A DNA stretch of 64,000 nt from an uncultured Sphingomonadaceae bacterium. Lineage in GTDB: Bacteria; Pseudomonadota; Alphaproteobacteria; Sphingomonadales; Sphingomonadaceae. The stretch's first letter is position 1. The number at the start of each line of letters is the position of its first letter. This document shows, piece by piece, positions 1 to 9,067 of this stretch. The notes below the pieces were generated by a model. That model did not search any database. It had not been told where the DNA came from and saw only the letters and a list, made by a program, of their open reading frames with translations. The translations under genes and the position numbers were made by a program. Location of the stretch: the NCBI GenBank assembly GCA_947504025.1, contig CANNFX010000001.1:781501-845500 (forward strand), written 5' to 3'.

Positions 1-3000
1 GCTTCCGCCGAAGAGAACATCATCACCAGCGCCGCCGCGGATCGTATCAATCCCACCGTTGCCAGAGAGAATATCGTCTCCGCCGTTGCCCCGAATATCG
101 TCTTCGCCTGTACCACCAGTTGCCCAGTCAGCACCGCTTCCGCCGACGAGTGTATCTGCGCCGTCAGTTCCCGCGATCAAATCCGTCTGCGTGAGATCAA
201 GTTCGCCTGTCGCGTAGAATGCAAGCCGCTCAATGTTACCCGCTGCAACCGACCAGTCTTTGAGAGTAATGCTATCGCCGCCTTGGGGGACGATGCCGGA
301 CTCTCCGCCGTCGCCCGAGATATGCATCGTCAGATCATTGCCGGTCTGGCGAAGCACAACATCCTGAATATTGATGCCGGCTGAAAACTCGATCAAATCA
401 CCAAGTGAAGCCCCGGAGGTGTAGGAGCCCGCCGCATTGTCCCAGCGCCAGCTTTGTGTGCCGTCGCTGTCCGCAACCTCTGGCCCTGAAGTAGGCTCAA
501 CATAGCGCCGCAAGATCTCATCTGCGCTACTGAAGTCCCAGCGGCCTACCCATTGGAACTGAGGATCTTCAACTGTGCCGACATTGGCGCGGACGACCGC
601 ACCATTTGTATCGACAATCTCGCCATTTGCTTGCAGCGTATAACCATTGGCAAAACTACCATTACTCGTGCTGGTGCGCTCCCAAACGGTCTCCCACGTC
701 CCAGCAAATTCATCGAATATTGTGTCAGCACCGTCACCGCGGGAATAACGGAATACATCGTCTCCTCCGCCGCCAACCAGATGATCGTTCCCCAGACCGC
801 CAGCGATGATGTCATTGCCGTCACCGCCGTAGATATCGTCATCGCCGCCATCACCAGTAATGACGTCCTTCCCGGCCCCGCCGGTCAGCGCATCGCGGTC
901 CGAACCGCCAACGATCAAGTCGTTGCCGCTGTCACCTGCGACATAATCCATGCCCGAGCCGCCCGAACCAATGTCGTCGCCCGCAAGCAGGAACAATCGG
1001 TCGTTTCCGCCGCCGCCATAAAGGAAATCATTACCAAGAGTTCCGACCAGCGTATCATTGCCGTTGGTGCCGACAACGAAACTCGTGATGTCGCTAATGC
1101 GTATCTCATTGCCGTCAGTAAATTTGAGCCACTCGATACGCTGGAAAGGATTGGAGAACCAGTTCGTCAGCGTCATCTGGTCGCCGGAAACTACAGCGTC
1201 ACCGTTGGCATCGACCGTCATAATCTGGACGATCAGATCGTTGCCCTGTGCACCACTGGTGCCCGAGCGCAGCAACCGGACATCACCAATTTCGATGCCT
1301 TGTCCGAGCACCAAACTGTCTTCGCCGCCGCCTAAGCCCTTTGTCGAAACGCCAGGTGTGAACTGGCCCGTCCAATCCGCTTTGATGCTGCCGTCCGCCA
1401 TGCCAGCGAAGCGCGCTTGGATATAGCTTGTGGCACCTAGGCCCGCCGCGATAGCATATTGGTCGGTAGCTGCTGACAGCAGCCATGCTCCAGAGATTGC
1501 TGCAATAGAAGCCGCGTGTTCAGGTGCTTCGAACAAAGCGCCCGGGTCAATGTCATCGACAACGTCCGCGCCGTCACCGAGCCGTAATAGATAACTATCG
1601 TCACCAGCCCCGCCGTGAAGCTGATCGCCCTCGCCGCCACCGCCGGACAAAACATCTCCGCCGCCAGAGCCCGAAAGCGTATCTACTCCCTCGCCGCCTT
1701 CAAGCCAGTCAGACCCTTCGCGGCCTTGAAGAGTGTCATCCCCATCACCGCCATTGAGATAGTTTCCGTCACCGCCCAACGAGCCCGCCGCCGCGCTGCC
1801 AGCGTCAAGAAGGTCATTGCCTTCGCCGCCCAGCAACCAGTCATCCAACCGTCCGCCATAAATGGTGTCATTGCCTTCACCGCCGAAGACATTGTTCCCC
1901 AGATCACCGGCATGTACGACATCGTTACCTGCGCCGGCATCTATGGTCGCAGCGACATCGACAGTCATCGCATGGCCATCACCAGCCAAACCATTGATAA
2001 TGAGATCATTGGTGTCGGCGATCATGTCCGCACCGCCAGCGATATCTGCGGTCAGGACTTCGCGAACTTCCGGCGCCATGAAATGCACCGAGTTTTCTAA
2101 GTTCGTGACGCCATCGTAGGTAAAGAACCGCGAATAGACATCGTCGTCCGGCCGGTTGGAGTTCCAACGGAACGCATCGACGTCAGCGACCTTCTCGCCG
2201 CTCTCTAGATCGAATATCCCGCCTAAGGTGCCGCTTGGAACATCGGCAGACCCTTCGGCAAGCACATATCCAGTAACCTTATACCACTTGCCATCTTCGA
2301 AGAGCGCGTCCTGCGCTGCTGCCGTCGCTCCGTAGAAATAGGGGTTTGTCTGATCGCTACCATTCGAGGCACTCAGGACGTAACTATCCGTGCCGGAAGC
2401 AACATTGTTGAGGCCGAACAACACACGGTGACCCAGGTTGTTTACATCCTTGCGAAAGTACTGGGTGAACTCGTATGATTTCGTCCCATCAATGGCGAAC
2501 TCATTGGTCTTACCGCCACCGCCTGACGCATCTGTATCTTCCTGACCTGCGTGAAGGGTGACCTCCTTGCGGCCATCCGGCCCTGTGGTAAGCGCCCACT
2601 GTGTCTCATCGTCATAGGGATTAGCCTTCCAGCCGGTTACTTCCGCATCCCCAGTTGGCAGCGCCGCATCGGTATCGGGCCAGCCCGACATATCAATCAA
2701 ATTGCCGCCGCGCGTAATCTGCTGAGACTGATGGGTGAGCGTGATGACGTCATCACCATCGCCCGCTTCGATTGTCGTTTGACCGGCGACGTCGATGGAG
2801 TCGCCCATGACAAAATCGCCGACACCGATCAGGCGACTGACTTTGTCGCTGAAGGGGTCGTAATCGAAACCGAATTCGAACGATGCCGCATTGGTTGAAG
2901 CTTCGTCAGCCAGCGCATTGAAACCGCCGAACCAGTCAGCGCGGTGACGCTTGGTCAGTCCCAGCTCTACTGCCCGAACCAGATTGATTGCCGTCTCTGC

Positions 3001-5982
3001 CGCGAACACGGAATCCGGCTCACCAGACACAATGGCATTTATGACGCCGCTGTTCGCGAGATAGGACTCGTACGATTGGGCAGACGAAATATTGCCAAGC
3101 AGCACTGACTGATCAAAATTGGTGGCGCTCATGCCGCCCGTTTCGAACGTCGCATATACGGCGCGCTTTACGTAATTCGAGCCGCCAATGATCTGGAAGT
3201 CAGGATCGGTCAGGCCTTGCCAGATTCCATATCCCGTCAGCTTTTCAAACGCACCGTCCTGCTTCGACGAGACGCGGTAGGTAATTGCATCCTTCTCGCG
3301 CGTGCTGGTGGGGCGATAAACGAAGTCGCTTTTCCGCATACCGTAATTGCCGGAAGTAATCGCTCGCGGATTTTCGAGACGGCCACCCGTCGCATCCAGC
3401 ACCAAGTTAAAGGTTTGCGCGACCGAAGTAGCCATCGCCTGAGCCGTCCCCTTCGAGCCGCCCTTCTTGGAGTAGACGTTTGATGTAACAAAACGCCCTT
3501 GCGCGGCATCCCAAACGGCATCGGCCCCACTTCTAGGGGTGCCGCCGAAGATCGAACCGATCACGCCACCCAGTAGGTAACCGACGAACGCACCAATCGC
3601 GACACCGACAGGCCCCCCCGCCGCACCAAGGAAGCCAAACGTGTCACCCAATAGTTTGCCAGCGGCAATCGAACCCAAGCTCGATCCGACTGATGCACCA
3701 ATTTGACCGCCGATTGTGTCGAAAGTAACAAGCTCGGAAGCTAGCTTGGTTCCTAGGAACGACCCGATTGCATTGCCTACGAGCGTTAGATCGACCCCAT
3801 TCAATGGCCCATATAGCTCACCGGGATCAGCGCCGGGGATTTGGGTTCCAAAGACATCTCCAAAGTCGGCGATGTTCGTGAGCACGTGGCCAATTACAGC
3901 GCCAGCGCCGGTATTCAGCGCCCCGCCTGCAAAACCATTCACGCCAAGCGCGGTAATCAGTTCGGCTGTTAAGAACGCAGAAATGGCACCCAAGCCAGAA
4001 GTTCGTAGATTTGCGATTAATTCGGAATCAAAACCTTCCAGTATTTTTGCCAGAGATTCTCGTTGGCTCTCCTTGGTGAACAGTGCGTCATTGAGCAGAT
4101 CACCCAAATTCGAACCGACAGTTTTGAGTGCAGCCGATGTGACTACTCCTACTAGTTCATTGCCACCAGCCAACCGGTAACCGAGTGCGCTGCCAAGAAG
4201 CTCACCCGCATCGACGAAATCGAAACCGACAGCCGAATCCTTGAAGCGTACCGACGTAATTCCAGATTCGTCAGTGCGAGTTATTGTAAAATCTTTAAAT
4301 TCCTCGATTAGTTCAATTACACCGTTTCGAATTATCGTCTTCTTGATTACACCGTCACCTCTTGGCGTAAAAGTCGCCCGCAACCCGTTTCCCCGATCAA
4401 ACGCCGCCAAATCTACATGAAGGGTCGTTTCTATCGACCCATCGTCTCGCGTACGGTAGGCGAAGAAAACTGGCGCGATTGTTTCACCAATTGTGCCGTT
4501 CAGAACGGCTTCGCCCCCTAACTTCAATACGTACGTGCCCACTTCAATGAGCAGATCTCTTGTCGCGTCATCAACTTGATCAAGAATATCGTCCACGCCG
4601 ATAGTAAAAGATGTGACCATTCCGTTAGAATAGCCAATCAATGCACCTTGAGAGAATTCGCCATCTGCCGCATCTGGGTGGCGGACTCTGAGCACACCAT
4701 CGCTGTTGAGTGAAATTGACATTGAATCTTGAGTTGCAAAGGTTGCTGCCCTGAACGCCTCTCGCATTGACCCACAATGGGGATATGCCAATCCGGCATA
4801 TGCGAAGCATGCTTGAGCCTCTTGGTCTCGGGCCAGCCTTTGCAATTCTCGGATGTGGGTTGGGGCCAATCCTTCGAGTGACACTCCTTCGTGGTAAATA
4901 CCAAGCATCCAAGCGTAATATTTTTCCAACGTCTGAATTTCAGGCGGTAAGCTGCCAGCACGATATGACGAGCGATCATTGGGGTCGTTGTCGGGATCAA
5001 TCTTCAGCACCCCCTCGTCAGTCAACCGCCGCAGATCTTCAATTGCTAGTCCCGCCCAATCATTAGCTGAGCCTTCTCGAAGGAGAATACCAATCCGCAA
5101 TATTTCTGCTTCGTCTACTACAGACTTAAGCTTAGCCCTATCCTCATCCAGCAAAAACTGTGCGAACTGGGAACTATCAAACGCCCCATTCTCTCCATGA
5201 CGCTTCCCGGCATGAGTAACTAGACCAGCCTCATAAAGCGCCAACATCGACACTCTGGTTTTCGAATAAACCGGATCCTCTAACGCCTGCTGGATGGTAT
5301 ATGGTTGCGCAAATGCGGTCGGATTGTCGCTGTAGCTACGAAATCTAGTATCGTAATCATGACCAAATTCACGGTGAAATATTTCATGTATGAGCGTTTT
5401 AATTCGATAAAATGCCTCTTGGCGCGATTCTGTTACTCGTTGATCGTAACTAGTTATAAAGTCAAAATCGGCATTACTGTCTTGTTTACCCCAGCTCGAG
5501 AATAATGAATTCACCGAATCGACAAATCCGACGACCTCAGATTGCAAATCCAAGTCTTGGTATTCCCCAACCTTCCCTGGCACACCATAGTCAGCCAAGT
5601 AGATCACTATGGTTTCGTTCTGTTGGCTGATAGAACCACCCAAGCTCAAATCCGTACCAACGCGAGTTTCAGTGAGAAGCGGATCGTCCAAGCCCAATGC
5701 ACCAGCATTCTCGACAAAATATGCTAGGTAACTTAATATCGCCGAGTTGACGTCTGAGTCAGCCAGTTCACCAACAACGAGTATAGAAGGAAAGCCCTCG
5801 CGCTCGAAAAGCTGCCCACTACTTGGTGTTCTCGATCCCTCAGGGACCTCGCGTCGAATAATCTCTGCCAAAGGCAAGTTAAAATACGTCCGCCCTCCAG
5901 AAGTAGAAATGGACTGACCTGACGAAGAGCGACGCGAATTCCAAGTTAGCGTCACTTGAGTTCGCGAAACAGTATTTGGCAT
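1..5982 (-). CDS. Giant RTX-type calcium-binding secreted protein with N-terminal HExxH motif (3' end outside window)
   Basis: Reading from the ATG at 5982 the frame stays open to base 1, so at least 1994 residues are encoded and the C-terminus lies beyond the left edge. Residues 199-203 read HEIFH, followed by FGHD, a zincin-like HExxHxxFGHD arrangement. Around residues 760-820 is a hydrophobic glycine-rich stretch like a glycine zipper. RTX nonapeptide repeats (GGxGxDxU) occur in three blocks at about residues 1365-1475, 1640-1762 and 1932 to the edge; two are closed by GDGAD motifs seen in haemolysin-type calcium-binding proteins. Repeats of this kind bind Ca2+ outside the cell and mark type I secretion substrates. 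The exporter genes lie upstream on the same strand, so this is the probable cargo. Protease activity is only suggested by the motif; the function could be adhesin, toxin or S-layer-like. Confidence 0.85.
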   Translation of the reverse strand, partial: MPNTVSRTQVTLTWNSRRSSSGQSISTSGGRTYFNLPLAEIIRREVPEGSRTPSSGQLFEREGFPSILVVGELADSDVNSAILSYLAYFVENAGALGLDDPLLTETRVGTDLSLGGSISQQNETIVIYLADYGVPGKVGEYQDLDLQSEVVGFVDSVNSLFSSWGKQDSNADFDFITSYDQRVTESRQEAFYRIKTLIHEIFHREFGHDYDTRFRSYSDNPTAFAQPYTIQQALEDPVYSKTRVSMLALYEAGLVTHAGKRHGENGAFDSSQFAQFLLDEDRAKLKSVVDEAEILRIGILLREGSANDWAGLAIEDLRRLTDEGVLKIDPDNDPNDRSSYRAGSLPPEIQTLEKYYAWMLGIYHEGVSLEGLAPTHIRELQRLARDQEAQACFAYAGLAYPHCGSMREAFRAATFATQDSMSISLNSDGVLRVRHPDAADGEFSQGALIGYSNGMVTSFTIGVDDILDQVDDATRDLLIEVGTYVLKLGGEAVLNGTIGETIAPVFFAYRTRDDGSIETTLHVDLAAFDRGNGLRATFTPRGDGVIKKTIIRNGVIELIEEFKDFTITRTDESGITSVRFKDSAVGFDFVDAGELLGSALGYRLAGGNELVGVVTSAALKTVGSNLGDLLNDALFTKESQRESLAKILEGFDSELIANLRTSGLGAISAFLTAELITALGVNGFAGGALNTGAGAVIGHVLTNIADFGDVFGTQIPGADPGELYGPLNGVDLTLVGNAIGSFLGTKLASELVTFDTIGGQIGASVGSSLGSIAAGKLLGDTFGFLGAAGGPVGVAIGAFVGYLLGGVIGSIFGGTPRSGADAVWDAAQGRFVTSNVYSKKGGSKGTAQAMATSVAQTFNLVLDATGGRLENPRAITSGNYGMRKSDFVYRPTSTREKDAITYRVSSKQDGAFEKLTGYGIWQGLTDPDFQIIGGSNYVKRAVYATFETGGMSATNFDQSVLLGNISSAQSYESYLANSGVINAIVSGEPDSVFAAETAINLVRAVELGLTKRHRADWFGGFNALADEASTNAASFEFGFDYDPFSDKVSRLIGVGDFVMGDSIDVAGQTTIEAGDGDDVITLTHQSQQITRGGNLIDMSGWPDTDAALPTGDAEVTGWKANPYDDETQWALTTGPDGRKEVTLHAGQEDTDASGGGGKTNEFAIDGTKSYEFTQYFRKDVNNLGHRVLFGLNNVASGTDSYVLSASNGSDQTNPYFYGATAAAQDALFEDGKWYKVTGYVLAEGSADVPSGTLGGIFDLESGEKVADVDAFRWNSNRPDDDVYSRFFTYDGVTNLENSVHFMAPEVREVLTADIAGGADMIADTNDLIINGLAGDGHAMTVDVAATIDAGAGNDVVHAGDLGNNVFGGEGNDTIYGGRLDDWLLGGEGNDLLDAGSAAAGSLGGDGNYLNGGDGDDTLQGREGSDWLEGGEGVDTLSGSGGGDVLSGGGGEGDQLHGGAGDDSYLLRLGDGADVVDDIDPGALFEAPEHAASIAAISGAWLLSAATDQYAIAAGLGATSYIQARFAGMADGSIKADWTGQFTPGVSTKGLGGGEDSLVLGQGIEIGDVRLLRSGTSGAQGNDLIVQIMTVDANGDAVVSGDQMTLTNWFSNPFQRIEWLKFTDGNEIRISDITSFVVGTNGNDTLVGTLGNDFLYGGGGNDRLFLLAGDDIGSGGSGMDYVAGDSGNDLIVGGSDRDALTGGAGKDVITGDGGDDDIYGGDGNDIIAGGLGNDHLVGGGGDDVFRYSRGDGADTIFDEFAGTWETVWERTSTSNGSFANGYTLQANGEIVDTNGAVVRANVGTVEDPQFQWVGRWDFSSADEILRRYVEPTSGPEVADSDGTQSWRWDNAAGSYTSGASLGDLIEFSAGINIQDVVLRQTGNDLTMHISGDGGESGIVPQGGDSITLKDWSVAAGNIERLAFYATGELDLTQTDLIAGTDGADTLVGGSGADWATGGTGEDDIRGNGGDDILSGNGGIDTIRGGAGDDVLFGGS

Positions 5983-6029
5983 CTCACACCCCAGTTATTC
6001 GAATTTGGCAATATAGTGTTATAAAGACT

Positions 6030-6458
6030 TTATTTGAAATACAGGCCGCGATACTTCATTTCCTTAGCGCAAACTGTTCGACGAAAAAACGACTCCCCCA
6101 AGGAGCGCTCTAAACTCTTCGCATAAGCCTCGCTTTGCAAAAGCTGACTGGATCTGAAACTCAATTTCTCGTGTTGACTGATCGTCTCTCCGTTTCGAAT
6201 TTTGGTATCGATCTTGTCGCCGCTAGATACCGCTTTTTTGCAAATCGCATTATCCATAAAACTCGTTTCACAAATACTATTCCAGCAATACTCCACATCA
6301 TCTGAATATTTAATAAGTTCAGACTTCAGAACAGGAGATGTCTCATTAGAAATATCTGAAGATGAATCGTCAGGCATACATCCAGATAGAAGAATGCTCG
6401 TTGATAATACAATTAACTGAAACTTCCATCTTGTCTGTAAAGCCCTCGTCTTTAGCAT
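6030..6458 (-). CDS. Small predicted lipoprotein
   Basis: A 142-residue protein with a basic N-terminus, a hydrophobic stretch and a lipobox LSGC near residues 21-24, so it is predicted to be lipid-anchored after export. The start at 6458 has AGGA six bases upstream; a start seven codons further up is possible but lacks this. The mature part is rich in Ser, Asp and Cys and resembles no family I know. It lies 47 bp upstream of the RTX gene on the same strand, between it and the secretion genes, so it may be a partner or immunity-like factor for the cargo. The local base composition is more AT-rich than the metabolic genes further right. Confidence 0.6.
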   Translation of the reverse strand: MLKTRALQTRWKFQLIVLSTSILLSGCMPDDSSSDISNETSPVLKSELIKYSDDVEYCWNSICETSFMDNAICKKAVSSGDKIDTKIRNGETISQHEKLSFRSSQLLQSEAYAKSLERSLGESFFRRTVCAKEMKYRGLYFK

Positions 6459-6590
6459 ACCATATCCTAATCTATACATATTGTGATTGAACCTTCTACA
6501 ACGAGATCGACTTGGATTTGAGTTAAATATGAAGGATCGACTCTCACTCTTGCACGACTGCGATGCGCAAGACGGCCTAGTCCACTCATA

Positions 6591-7472
6591 TCAAAGCTCC
6601 GGTTCGATCAGGACTAATCTCACTGAGGTCGGCGCCTGAGGCCTACCTTCGTCAATATATGTCCAGTTTTCAAAGGTAATGCCATCGCGCCAATAGTCAA
6701 AACTCGTGCCAGCGCCTTTGATCAAAATCCAATCATACCTTTTCCAGGCCTCAAACTTAGAAAGCTTGGGCCGTTCCGATATGTATTGCTCACCTGTCTG
6801 TGTCTTAGTTGTCAGCTCAGGAGTATTACCGATTAGATCGTATAATCCCCAGTCGTTTGGCGGAAAAATGCCCACGCGGACACCAGAAACAAGCTCTCGG
6901 TCTCCGTATCCTTGGAAATCTGCCGGCCATCGATCATTCACTTTGATCTCAACCCCATCAACAGCAGCTGGCGGGTTTTTGTAACTCTCGCCCCAAGGAA
7001 ATTTGAGAGTTTGATCGCCTGCCGATGCAAACCACTCCCACTCTTTGGGCGAAGGCAATGAAGCCGTAAGGCCTGTCTCTTTGCCAATCCAGCTCGAGTA
7101 ACAGTCTATTTCCGACATCGACAAATAAGCTGCCGGCCAGTCAATCTTATAACGTGAAATCATCCGTTCACGAACAGGTTCAATAGGCCATGCCTCCACA
7201 AACGATGCGGGGACTGGACAGGCACCATCGTCAACCGATGCAAGATAATTCGCCCATGTTAGTTCATGGGCTGCAACATACTTTATGGTCCGGCCGAACT
7301 TATCTGACTTAGGCACCTTGACGAAAGTGGGGCAAGCCGCACACAACCGCACCTCGTCGCCAACCGCACCGCCATCGTCTATGTAGATCTTGTGGGAAGG
7401 CTCATCATTGGCAGAGCATGCCGATTGAAATGGAAGCATCGACACGAACACGAATAAGATCATTGGCTTCAT
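6591..7472 (-). CDS. SUMF1/FGE-fold (formylglycine-generating enzyme-like) exported protein
   Basis: A 293-residue protein with an N-terminal hydrophobic export signal ending near Cys19 (a weak lipobox). The rest matches the sulfatase-modifying factor fold: ELTWANYLASV around the first strand-helix, SLPSPKEWEWFASAG (in most members the LPTEAEWEYAARGG region), FPWGE, and WGLYDLIGNTPELT where family members usually have GNVWEW, then VRLVL at the end. The Glu-Trp and Trp-Gly-Glu landmarks are kept, but the WEW box is changed to PEL, so formylglycine-generating activity is doubtful. Many bacterial members with this fold bind or modify other ligands. It lies between the secretion genes and the RTX gene on the same strand. 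Confidence 0.75.
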   Translation of the reverse strand: MKPMILFVFVSMLPFQSACSANDEPSHKIYIDDGGAVGDEVRLCAACPTFVKVPKSDKFGRTIKYVAAHELTWANYLASVDDGACPVPASFVEAWPIEPVRERMISRYKIDWPAAYLSMSEIDCYSSWIGKETGLTASLPSPKEWEWFASAGDQTLKFPWGESYKNPPAAVDGVEIKVNDRWPADFQGYGDRELVSGVRVGIFPPNDWGLYDLIGNTPELTTKTQTGEQYISERPKLSKFEAWKRYDWILIKGAGTSFDYWRDGITFENWTYIDEGRPQAPTSVRLVLIEPEL

Positions 7473-7570
7473 GAGTATTTCGTTTCACTATAATCAGTCG
7501 CAGTCAACTATTCGATTTGCACCTTTACGAAAAGAGAGTCTCTGCAAAATAGGTTGCAAATACAGACCTC

Positions 7571-9067
7571 TTACCGCTCCCGTCCGGCTTCGCCCATCGC
7601 CTTACTAATAGGCGACAACAAATACTGAATAATCCGCCTCCGGCCGGTCTTGATCTCCGCCTGTACCGCCATGCCCGGCTGCATCTGATCGCAAAGCGGG
7701 GAACGATCTGGCCGGTTCGGCTCGCATGCCAGTTTGATCCGCGCGGCATAGACCAGCTCGCCTTGCGCGGGCTGGTCGCCCGCGCCTTGTTCCGTCCCAC
7801 TGAGAGCCTGCCCCTGATCAATCGCGTCGCGGCTGATATTCTCGATTGTGCCTTCGATCATGCCGAAATCGGTGAAGTTAAACGCCTCCAGCTTCACCGC
7901 GACCCTCTGGCCCACTTTCACAAAACCGATGTCTTTGTTCTGGATATAGGTCGCAGCGACGGCTGCACTGCTGCAATTAGTGGCATTCCCGTCTGCAGAT
8001 GGAGTGCACGGCACGATCACCATGAGCGCCTGTGCCGGTTGGACAACACCGCCTAGCGTCGTGATGGTGAGCTGCTGAACAACGCCATCGGCAGGCGCGC
8101 GCAGTTCCTGCAGCTCCCGCCGCCGGGCTGACTTGCGCAGTTCTTCCGAGGCCATACCGGCCCGCTCGTTAGCCTCGGCCAAGTCGGTCACCGCAACCTT
8201 GCCAAAATTCTCGCGCAGGGAACGGATTTGAGCATCTAGCGTGCCCAGCGCAGCCCTTGCCCGGTCTGCATTGGCAGACTGGATGTCGATATTGCGGATG
8301 TGCTCGGCCCGTTGTTGCTCATATTCGAGCAGGCGCAGTTTGGAGTAATAGCCCTTCTCCGCCAGCTCGCCGCGCGCCGCCAATTGCTTTTCGAGATATG
8401 GGAGAGCTTCCTGAAGCTTCGCAATCTCGGCGTGCGCACCGGCAAGTTCGGCATTCCGCTCTGCTCGCTGCTGCCTCAGCGATGCGCGTTCGGCTTCATA
8501 TTGGGCAATGGCCGTCCGGGTATAGGCCTGCTCGGTATGGACAATGTTCTGCGGAGTGCCTGGTGGAGCCACAAAGACTGCGCGCCGCCCGTCCAAATAG
8601 GCGAGCAAGGCATCATTGCGGGCCTGGGTTATCTGCGCCGATAGCAGCGTCTGCTCACTCTGTGCCTCATTTGCGTTTGCGAGTGTCGGGTCCAATTCGA
8701 TCAGCAGTTGGCCTTTCTTTACGAACTGACCATTCTTCACATGGATCACGCGCACCGAACCGATCTCCATCGACTGCACGGTTTTGACGCTGCCCGCTGG
8801 AACGATTTTGCCCGAAGTGACCGCAACAACATCGATCCGGCCGAAGATCGCCCAGATGAGGGCAAGCACGAACAAGGAACAAATTAGGAGCAACAGCCAG
8901 CGCATGCCTGGGCTGGGCGGCTTCTCCATGATCTCGAGAGCTGCTGGGAGGAACTCGTGCTCTTCCTTCGGACGAAATGCTTCGTCCGCCTGATTTTGCG
9001 TGCGCCAGCTTTCGCGGAACACGCGCCAATGGGACGAAAGTGTGGGGAAGCGGTCCGAGAAGCTCAT
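7571..9067 (-). CDS. Type I secretion periplasmic adaptor (HlyD family)
   Basis: A 498-residue membrane-fusion protein. It has a short cytoplasmic N-terminus, one transmembrane helix near residues 57-75, a lipoyl-like half motif (VRVIHVKNGQFVKKGQLLIELDP), a long coiled-coil hairpin at about 110-300, the second lipoyl half (LRAPADGVVQQL) and a C-terminal beta-barrel ending with AEIKTGRR. Such proteins join the inner-membrane ABC exporter to an outer-membrane TolC-type channel. Its start overlaps the exporter stop by four bases (ATGA), so the two are translationally coupled. No TolC homologue is in the window. Family assignment is secure; the cargo is inferred to be the RTX protein downstream. 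Confidence 0.93.
   Translation of the reverse strand: MSFSDRFPTLSSHWRVFRESWRTQNQADEAFRPKEEHEFLPAALEIMEKPPSPGMRWLLLLICSLFVLALIWAIFGRIDVVAVTSGKIVPAGSVKTVQSMEIGSVRVIHVKNGQFVKKGQLLIELDPTLANANEAQSEQTLLSAQITQARNDALLAYLDGRRAVFVAPPGTPQNIVHTEQAYTRTAIAQYEAERASLRQQRAERNAELAGAHAEIAKLQEALPYLEKQLAARGELAEKGYYSKLRLLEYEQQRAEHIRNIDIQSANADRARAALGTLDAQIRSLRENFGKVAVTDLAEANERAGMASEELRKSARRRELQELRAPADGVVQQLTITTLGGVVQPAQALMVIVPCTPSADGNATNCSSAAVAATYIQNKDIGFVKVGQRVAVKLEAFNFTDFGMIEGTIENISRDAIDQGQALSGTEQGAGDQPAQGELVYAARIKLACEPNRPDRSPLCDQMQPGMAVQAEIKTGRRRIIQYLLSPISKAMGEAGRER

Noticed and set aside
553..2100. Plus-strand open frames over the RTX region
   Set aside because: They are antisense to in-frame RTX repeats; their Ile/Val/Ala-rich content is the mirror of Gly-Asp repeats and they have no ribosome sites.
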